Part shown: positions 1-9,000 of the stretch, in pieces | Layout of the letters: each line of letters starts with the position of its first letter | Position numbering within the stretch: position 1 is the stretch's first letter | Assembly (NCBI GenBank): GCA_039908105.1 | Contig: JAMOBI010000006.1 | Coordinates: 1 to 64,000 of the forward strand | Source of the DNA: Magnetaquiglobus sp039908105 | GTDB taxonomy: Bacteria; Pseudomonadota; Magnetococcia; Magnetococcales; Magnetaquicoccaceae | Direction: 5' to 3' | Length of the DNA stretch: 64,000 nucleotides | The notes under the pieces: model-generated | Databases searched by the model: none | The model's input: the letters and a program-made list of their open reading frames with translations, nothing else | Told to the model about the DNA's origin: nothing | Made by a program: the position numbers and the translations under genes

Positions 1-2
1 AC

Positions 3-3000
3 AGCCAGAGCTGGTCGCTCACCGGCACGGATGCCGGGTTGTTCGACATCACCGCTGCGGGCGCGGTCGCCTTCAAGGCCCCCCCGGATTTCGAGAGCCT
101 GTCCCATACGTCCGCCTATTCATTCAACGTGGTTGTGGGCGATTCCCTGGGTGTGAGCGCCTCGCAGGCGGTGATCGTCAACGTCACCGATGTCAACGAT
201 TTTGCGACCGGCGGAGTGACGATCACGATCACCCCCGGTACGACGGTAGCCACCGGCAACACCCTGCACGCGAACTGTACTCTGGCTGACCAGGATGGTC
301 TTGATACGCTCAGTTATCAGTGGAAGGCTAATGGTGTGGCGATTAGCGGTGCTACGACCGATTCGTTGTTGCTGAACAACAGCATGATCGACAAGGTGAT
401 CACGGTGACGGTGAGCGGCACCGATCTGCATTACCACACCACCGACAGCGCCACCAGCGATCCCACAACTGCTGTGACCTATACTCCGCAAGCAGTCATC
501 TCCCTGGACTCCCTGGATGGCGCGAACGGTTTCATGCTCGTTGGCAGTCCGCTTGAACAGATCGGCAGTGAGGTCAGCAACCTAGGGGATGTCAACGGCG
601 ATGGCATCGAGGACTTCCTGATCGGCGCCGAAATGGGCAATCCTGGCGGGGGATATCTGCTCTTTGGGTCGACCAGCGAATGGTCTGGCAGCTTCAATCT
701 TTCTTCCTCGTTGAACGGCAGCAACGGGGTCCAGCTGAAAGCCTTCTCCCAGACCGAGAACGCGGGCCATTCGGTCGGCTGGGCGGGCGATGTCAACGGC
801 GATGGCTATGCGGATTTGATCATCGGTGCTCCGAATGCTAACCACGGCGGAACCGATTCCGGTTCCGCCTATGTGGTGTTCGGCCAGTCGGATTGGGACG
901 GCGCGGACTTTCTGCTTTCCTCTCTGGATGGTACCAATGGGTTCCGGATTGATGGCCATGCGTCAGATCATACCGGAGTCTCCGTGCATGGAGTCGGCGA
1001 TGTCAATGGTGATGGCTGGGATGACTTGATCGTGGGCGCCGCTTTGGCCTCAACTTGGTTTGGCGCCACTGGCGCAAGCTACGTGATTTTTGGCAAGGCG
1101 AGCGGTTGGAGTTCGACCCTGGACCTAACCGATCTGGACGGGACGAACGGCTTCTGTTTGATCGGGGATGCCGAGAATGACCTCATGGGCTACTCGGTGC
1201 GGGGGGGCGGAGATATCGACGGCGATGGTATTGAGGATCTGATCGTGGGCGCGCCGATGGCCCAACCGTATTGGGGTTCCACCAGCGGAGCCAGTTACGT
1301 CATATTTGGCAAGACGGGCGACTGGAACGCGTTCGAGATGCTCTGCAGCCTCACTGGCACGAACGGTTTCCGCGTGAGCGGAGTCGCGCCAGGGGATTCC
1401 GCCGGGTTTTCGGTTAGTGGGGCGGGAGATCTAAACGGGGATGGGTACGATGATCTGATCATCGGCTCCAAGGGGGCTGGAACGCAAGCCGGTTCGGTCT
1501 ACGTGCTGTTTGGTCACAGTCAAGGTGCGGGTTGGTCTCCGCTCGTCACGCTCTCTTCCCTGGAGACCAGCGAAGGCTTTCGCCTGAATGGCGTGGTTGC
1601 TGGCGATAACGCCGGCGTGAGTGTCAGTGGCGCTGGGGATGTCAACGGCGACGGGTTGGCCGATCTGCTCGTCGGGGCCTGGAAGGCGGATCCGAATGGC
1701 AACGATCAGGCGGGATCCTCTTATCTGGTGTTCGGACAGGCTAGTTGGGGAACTACACCGGTTACCCTTACCCTGCTGTCTGAACTGGACGGCACGAACG
1801 GTTTCCGTCTGGATGGCGTGGCCGCCAGCGACACGAGCGGCGAATCGGTGAGTGCCGCTGGTGACATCAACCACGATGGTTACGATGATTTGATCATCGG
1901 TGCATACACCGCGGCGGTCGGGGGCGCCAACTCCGGGGTCGCTTATGTCTTTTATGGAGGCAATTTCAGCAATCTCTCCATCGCTGGGGATAGCCAATCT
2001 GGCACGATTGGGGCCGATTTGCTGATCGGCACGCCCGGCAACGACACCCGCATTGGCCTGGGTGGTGCAGATGTGCTGATTGGCGGGGCCGGCAACGACA
2101 TCCTGTCGATTGGCGATGCCAGCTTCATGCGTGTCGATGGCGGCAGCGGCTCGGATACGTTGCGACTCGATAGCGGAGGGTTCCCTCTGGATTTGACCCA
2201 GACCGGGGTGAGGGGACGGATCCACGATATCGAAGTGATCGATCTGGCCACCAGCGATTCCGTCGAAACTGTGAAGCTCGCCCCTGGCGTGGTCAGCCAG
2301 ATCACGGGTGCGGGCGCGGACTTGCGCATCGTTGGCACCAGCATCGATCGTGTGCGGATTGGTGATGGGTGGTCATCCGGGGGAGGCAGCATCCCCGTGC
2401 CGGGTGATACGTCGCATACCTATCATTTGTATACGCACGGCGCGGAAAGCTTATTGATTGACGAACGGATCTTCCCGGATACCGGTGATGGGGTGGTGAC
2501 GATCAGCGGTTTTGCGCAGATCGATGCGACCTTGACCGCCACCATCAACACTCCGGATCCGGATGGCGGTTTGAATACGCCAACCTATGTCTGGAAGGCG
2601 GATGGCGTTGAGATTGCTGGAGAATACAACTCCACCCTGCTGCTCTCGGTAGCGAACGTGGCGTTCTATCTGGACAAGGCGATCACAGTCGAGGTCACCT
2701 ATTTCGATGACAAAGGATATGAGGAGATCGTCACCAGCGGTCCCACGGCGCATGTAGTCGAAATCATCCCCGCCGTGTCGCTCGCTGCGATCACCGAGAC
2801 CACCGGGGTGCTATTCGAAAACACGAACAACAACATCGGCGACCATGCGGGCAAGTCGGTTGGCTCGGCAGGCGATATCAACGGTGATGGCTTTGCGGAT
2901 CTGGTCATCGGCGTTCCGGAGGTCGATTCATCCGCTACCAATGATGGATATACCTATGTGTTTTTCGGTAAGAGCAGTGGTTTCGGCGGTAACTTTGATA

Positions 3001-6000
3001 TTACGAGCGCATTGTCGATTGACCCCTCCGCCGGATTCCGCATCGTCGGAGAGCATGCGGGTGATACACTCCCCGCATCGATTGGCCATGGGGATTTCAA
3101 CGGCGATGGCGTCGATGATTTGATCATCGGCTCGCCCAGCGTGTACTCCGGCGGCATGATCAATGCCGGCAAGGCTTATGTGATCTTTGGCAAGGATACC
3201 GCGTTGGCAGGGGAGTTCAGCAGCAACATTCCCCTGAACTCCTTGGACGGTATCAATGGTTTTGGCATCCAAAGGATTGCGGGTAACGGTTATCTCGGCA
3301 GTTCGGTGGCCTCTGCCGGGGATGTCAATGGTGACGGCTACGACGATTTGTTGATTGGCAGCACTGGCCTGTTGTCGTATGCGGGTGGCGCCTATGTGGT
3401 CTATGGCCATGGCGGGGCATTCACAACCGAGTTGGCGGTGACAGTCCTTGATGGCAGTAATGGATTCCGCATCGTGGGGGCGAATGCCGGGGACAGGGTG
3501 GGATATTCCGTCACCTCGGTTGGGGATATGAATGGCGATGGTTTCGCGGATGTGGCCATTGGTGCCCCCCAAGCCAGTGGCTATGATGGGGAGGTTTACG
3601 TGGTTTTTGGCAAGGCGAGCGGCTTTGCCTCGACGCTGGATCTGGCCGCTCTGGGAACCGGCTTCTCCGGCTTCAAGTTCATTGGGGCGACGGACAGCTA
3701 TACCGGCTGGTCGGTCTCTTCTGCCGGGGATTTCAATGGCGATGGGTATGACGATCTGTTGATTGGCGCCAGGTATGCCGATGGTACGGGAAGTGACAGT
3801 GGCGAAAGCTACGTGATCTTTGGCAAGTCGAGCGGATTGACTGGTGTGCTCCATCCGGCTGATTTGGGCGTAACCAACGGTAATTACAACGGTTTTGCGT
3901 TGTTTGGCTCTCGTTCTGGGGAGAAGAGCGGTTGGTCGGTCTCGGCTGCCGGGGATGTCAACGGCGATGGGTATGCCGATTTGTTGATCGGCGCGCCTTT
4001 TGCCGATCCGGGCGATCAACTCAATCCGCTTAGTGATGACGGTTCGACCTACGTGGTTTTTGGCAGGGCGAGTGGTTTCTTTTCCGAGAATTTCAGTCAG
4101 ATGATGCTCTGCCAGTTGGATGGCACAGATGGCTTCCGGCTGGATGGCTCCACGGGGGTGAATGGAAATGGCGACCCGGCGGGAGATCAAAGTGGTTTCT
4201 CGGTCGCCTCTGCCGGGGATGTGAACCAGGACGGTTACGAGGATTTTCTCATCGGCGCCCCGTATCAAGATTATGGCAGTATTGCGGATGGTGGTGCGGC
4301 CTATCTCTATTATGGCGGGAATTTCACCGGGGCTTCGATCAACCCGGTCATTTGCACCGGGACCTCAGCTGACGATCAGCTGCGCGGCGGGTTGGGTAAC
4401 GATACCCTGAACGGCTGGGGAGGCGCGGATCTGCTGCTCGGCGGGATGGGAGATGATGATCTGTCGATCTCGGATGGGAGTTTCTTGAAAATTGACGGCG
4501 GAGGTGGTTCCGATACGCTGATGATCAATGGGGCATCGGAATTCGTGCTCGATCTGACCCTGCCGGGCGTGGCCAACCGCATTGCCAATATCGAAAGAAT
4601 TAACTTGGTTGGTGTGGCATCGGCGTCGGGTTCGACGACAACCGCACACGATTTGTGGCTTTCGGCTGCCGCCATCAGCCAGATCAGCACGTCTGCGGCT
4701 GGGAGCGACCTGATCATCGACGGCAACGGCAACTGCAAGGTGCATCTGGAAGTCGGTTTTGCGCTCGATGCAGACCTTACCACGGACAACCCTGGCTATA
4801 ATGTCTTCACCAACGGTGCCTTGCAGGTCAAAATCGCCAGCGGGATGCGTGTCGAGAGTTGGTGGCAGCTTGGCTCGTTCGATGCCAGCCAGGGGGTGCG
4901 TTTCCTGGGGGTCGGGGCCGGGGAGCAGACCGGTTATGCGGTCGCCACGGGTGGTGATCTCAACGGCGATGGCTACGATGATCTGGTGATCGGTGCGCCG
5001 AAGGTGGCCCTCTCGATGACGACTCAAGGGGCGAACCCGGTGATGGTGACCCATTATGTGGGGGCCGCCCGAGTGGTGTTCGGCAAGGAGAGTGGCTGGA
5101 ACGACCAGGAAAAATTGGGTGCCTTGATCGGCGCCTACGCTACCACCGGTTTCCAGCTCATGGGTAACATAGCGTTGGGGCTCGTGCCGCGAAATGATTA
5201 TCTCGGCAAGGCGCTCACCCTGGCCGGGGATATCAACGGCGATGGCTTCGATGACCTGGTGGCCGGCGCACCGGATTTTGGTTCAGGTCAAGGCAAGGTG
5301 GTCGTTTTGTTCGGCAGTGACAGCCCGACCACGAGATCTATGGACGTGGTGGGTGCGAACAGCTCCCTCGGATTCGTTCTCTCCGGTGTGGCGGCGGGAG
5401 ACAAACTGGGCGTTTCGGTGGCCTATGCCGGGGATGTGAACGGCGATGGCTGGGATGATCTGATCGTCGGGGCCAGTGATGCCACGATCAATGGCAATGC
5501 GCAGTCGGGTGCGGCCTACGTGATTTTTGGACACGGCGGGAGCTGGAGTGCGGCGCCAGCCATGGGGAGTCTCACGGGCGCCGATGGATTCCGTTTGAAC
5601 GGTGGCAATGCCGGCGATCATGCCGGTATGTCGGTGGCCGGGGCAGGCGACTTGAACGGCGATGGCCTGGCGGATCTGCTGATCGGGGCGCCGGGTAACG
5701 GGACTACCGATGCAGGCCGGTTGTACGTGGTCTTTGGCAGCGCTGTCTCGACCAATTCGGAGTTGAATCTGGGCACTCTGGGCGCGCGCGGTTTTGTGAT
5801 CACCGGGATCGATGCCGGATCAAAGACCGGCTGGACCGTTTCGTCCGCCGGGGATGTGAACGGCGATGGGATCGATGATCTGATCGTCAGTGCGCCGTAT
5901 GGCAAGCGTGTGGACGACGTTCAAACCGGCGTTGCCTATGTGATTTTTGGCGCCACCGATCTGACCGCGATTGCGCTCAGTACGCTCACGGGCAGCAACG

Positions 6001-9000
6001 GCTTCCGGATCGATGGTCAGAAGAGCGGTGATTTGACCGGCTATTCGGTGGCCAGCGCCGGGGATGTGAACGGCGATGGTTTCGCGGATTTGGTGATTGG
6101 CGCGATCGGGGCGGACAGTGCGACCAGCAACAGCAGTGTGGCCAGTATCCTGTTTGGCAAGAGCACGGCCTGGAGCAGCGGCGTGGTCGCGTTGGACCAG
6201 ATCGGTTTCGGGGAGATGATCAGCCTGCGTGGCGGAAAGGTGGATGATGTTTCTGGATTCTCTGTCAGCGGCGCGGGCGATGTCAACCACGACGGCTACG
6301 ATGACGTGCTGATCGGCTCGCCGGCTACGACCAGCGATCCTCAGACAGCGGGGGCTGCGGATTTGTTCTTCGGCGGCAATTTCATGGGGGCTTCGACCTC
6401 TGGGACCACTGTGACAGGTTTTGATGCCACCCAACCGGGAGATCGGCTCTATGGCACGCTTGGCGCAGATACCTTTTATGGCTACGGCGGTGCCGACGTG
6501 CTGCTGGGTGGTGCCGGCAATGATATGTTTCATGTCAGCGATCTTTCGTTTGTGCGTGTGGATGGGGGCAGTGGTTATTATGTCAACACTTCCCCGAGCA
6601 ACGATACTCTGATCTTGAACGATCCCGATCCTTCTTCAGGCTTCACCCTGGATCTCTCCGATCCGGCCATGGTGGCCAAGATCCGGGGGATCGAGCATCT
6701 TGACTTCTCGGGCAACAATCAGGTCGACACCATCATCATCGATGACCCGTCCAGGTTGCTCGCCATCGCCTCCGGGGTGGATCCCAACAACGGCGTGATC
6801 CAGGTCGAGCTGCGAGTCGATGAGACCGATCACCTGGTGCTCACCGGGGAGTGGTACGCAACCGATCTTGGCGATTTCATGGTCTATCACAACGCGGACG
6901 ATACCATCCAACTGATTACCAGCCCGCATATAACGGTCGCGACGAACTCCTTCTCGGTGGATGCGGATGTGTTCACCAGCAGTACCCAGGGCATGCATGT
7001 ATCCATGTCTGGGGAAGGTGGTAATTCCCTGCTCGGCTATTCCGTCTCATCCGCCGGGGATATCAACGGTGATGGAATCGACGATTTTCTGGTCTCTGCG
7101 CCACTGAGAAGTAGAGAGGATGTCAATGTTATCTATATGGGTGTTGGTGCTGCCTATGTGATTTATGGCCAGGGAAATACCAATACCACTGTGGGTTTTG
7201 ATTTGGGAGGTGCCATCTTCACCTCGTTGCGTGGCTTCAGGATTTTTGGCGACGCAGATCACGACCGTGCGGGCTATTCGGTCAGCTCGGCGGGGGATAT
7301 CAACGGTGATGGCTATGATGACCTGATCATCGGCACCTACAACAATGGCGCTCCTGATAATATCCCTTACAGCGGATCTGGCAAGGCCTATGTGGTGTTT
7401 GGTGGTGAAGCGAATCAGTTCAGTGATAATGTGAGGGTGTCGGATCTGGACGGAACCAATGGTTTCCGTTTAAACGGCCAGTATGGGGGCGATCAGTTCG
7501 GCGTATCGGTCCGTGGGGCCGGGGACATCAATGGCGACGGCTTTGATGATATGATCGTGGGCGCTTGGCGTTACGATGCCTACGTTGGCACGAGCACCTA
7601 TCTGACCAGTTCCGGCGCGGTCTATGTGATTTACGGCAAATCCGGTTGGAAGGAGAGCACTTCGACAACCGGACGGGCGTTCAATATCAGCGATCTGCTC
7701 AATAGCAACGATGCCTTCCGCATCAACGGTGTGGCAGCGCACGATCATCTGGGCCGATCGGTCTCCTCTGCCGGGGACATCAATGGTGATGGCTATGACG
7801 ATCTGCTCATCGGCGCCGAGAAGGTGGATCGCAGCGGCTCCATCGATGTCGGGGCGGCTTATGTGATTTACGGTCAAAGCAGCGGTTTTGGTGCCTCGAT
7901 CGATCTGTCGACCCTGACGAGCACCCAGGGTTTCAAACTGATCGGTGCAATGGCGTTGGCGTATGCCGGATGGAGCGTTTCGTCTGCCGGTGATGTGAAT
8001 GGCGATGGGCTGGATGATATGCTGGTGGGTGCTGCCAATGCCGATTCCAATGGGAATCTCTATTCTGGCGCGGTTTATGTGGTCTTCGGCAAGACGAACG
8101 GCTTTGGCACCGTGCTTGATCTGAGCGAATTGAGCGGCACGAATGGTTTTCGTGTGCAGGGTTTGGCAACCAACGATCATCTCGGAACGGCTGTTGCAGC
8201 AGCCGGGGATTTCAACGGCGATGGCTTTGATGATATCGTCGTTGGCGCTCCTGGAGGGAAAGAGCAGTATGGTGATTTTGCTGAATTCGTTGCCAGCGGC
8301 ACCGCCTATATCCTTTATGGCAAGGCGAGCGGCTTTGCCTCATCGATCGATCTGGCGACGCTCGATGGTTTGAACGGTTTCAAGGTTGATGGTGCGCGAC
8401 CCGCCCAAATTACTCCGGGTACAGATGGTGGCGGTCCGTCACTGCTGAGTCCTGGTGATGCGCTCGGTTTTTCGGTGAGTGGTGCCGGGGATCTGAATCT
8501 GGATGGTTACGATGATGTGTTGATCGGTGCGCCGGGTAACAGCGATGCCTACGTGCTCTATGGTAGCAATTATACCGGTACGCATGACGACTGGAACATG
8601 GGGTTCAAGGTGTTGGGCGAGAACGCCGGTGCTTGGAGTGGCTACTCGGTCTCCTCGGCTGGCGATGTCAACGGCGATGGTTTTGATGATGTGATCATCG
8701 GTGCGGAGGGCAATCAAGTTGTTGACAGCAATTACACGGTTACCTCTCCGGGTGCCGCCTATGTGATCTTCGGCAGTGCATCCAGCCAACCCTTTACCCT
8801 GGATCTGTCGCTGACCGCATTGGATGGCACGAACGGTTTTAAGCTGGTCGGGGTGGCTGATGATGATTATACCGGTGCTTCGGTAAGCGGTGTCGGGGAT
8901 GTCAATGGCGATGGTTATGACGATGTGATCGTCGGGGCATTTGGAGCGAATGTTTCGGCGGGCAAGACCTATCTATTCTTTGGACGCGCCCAATCATCCT

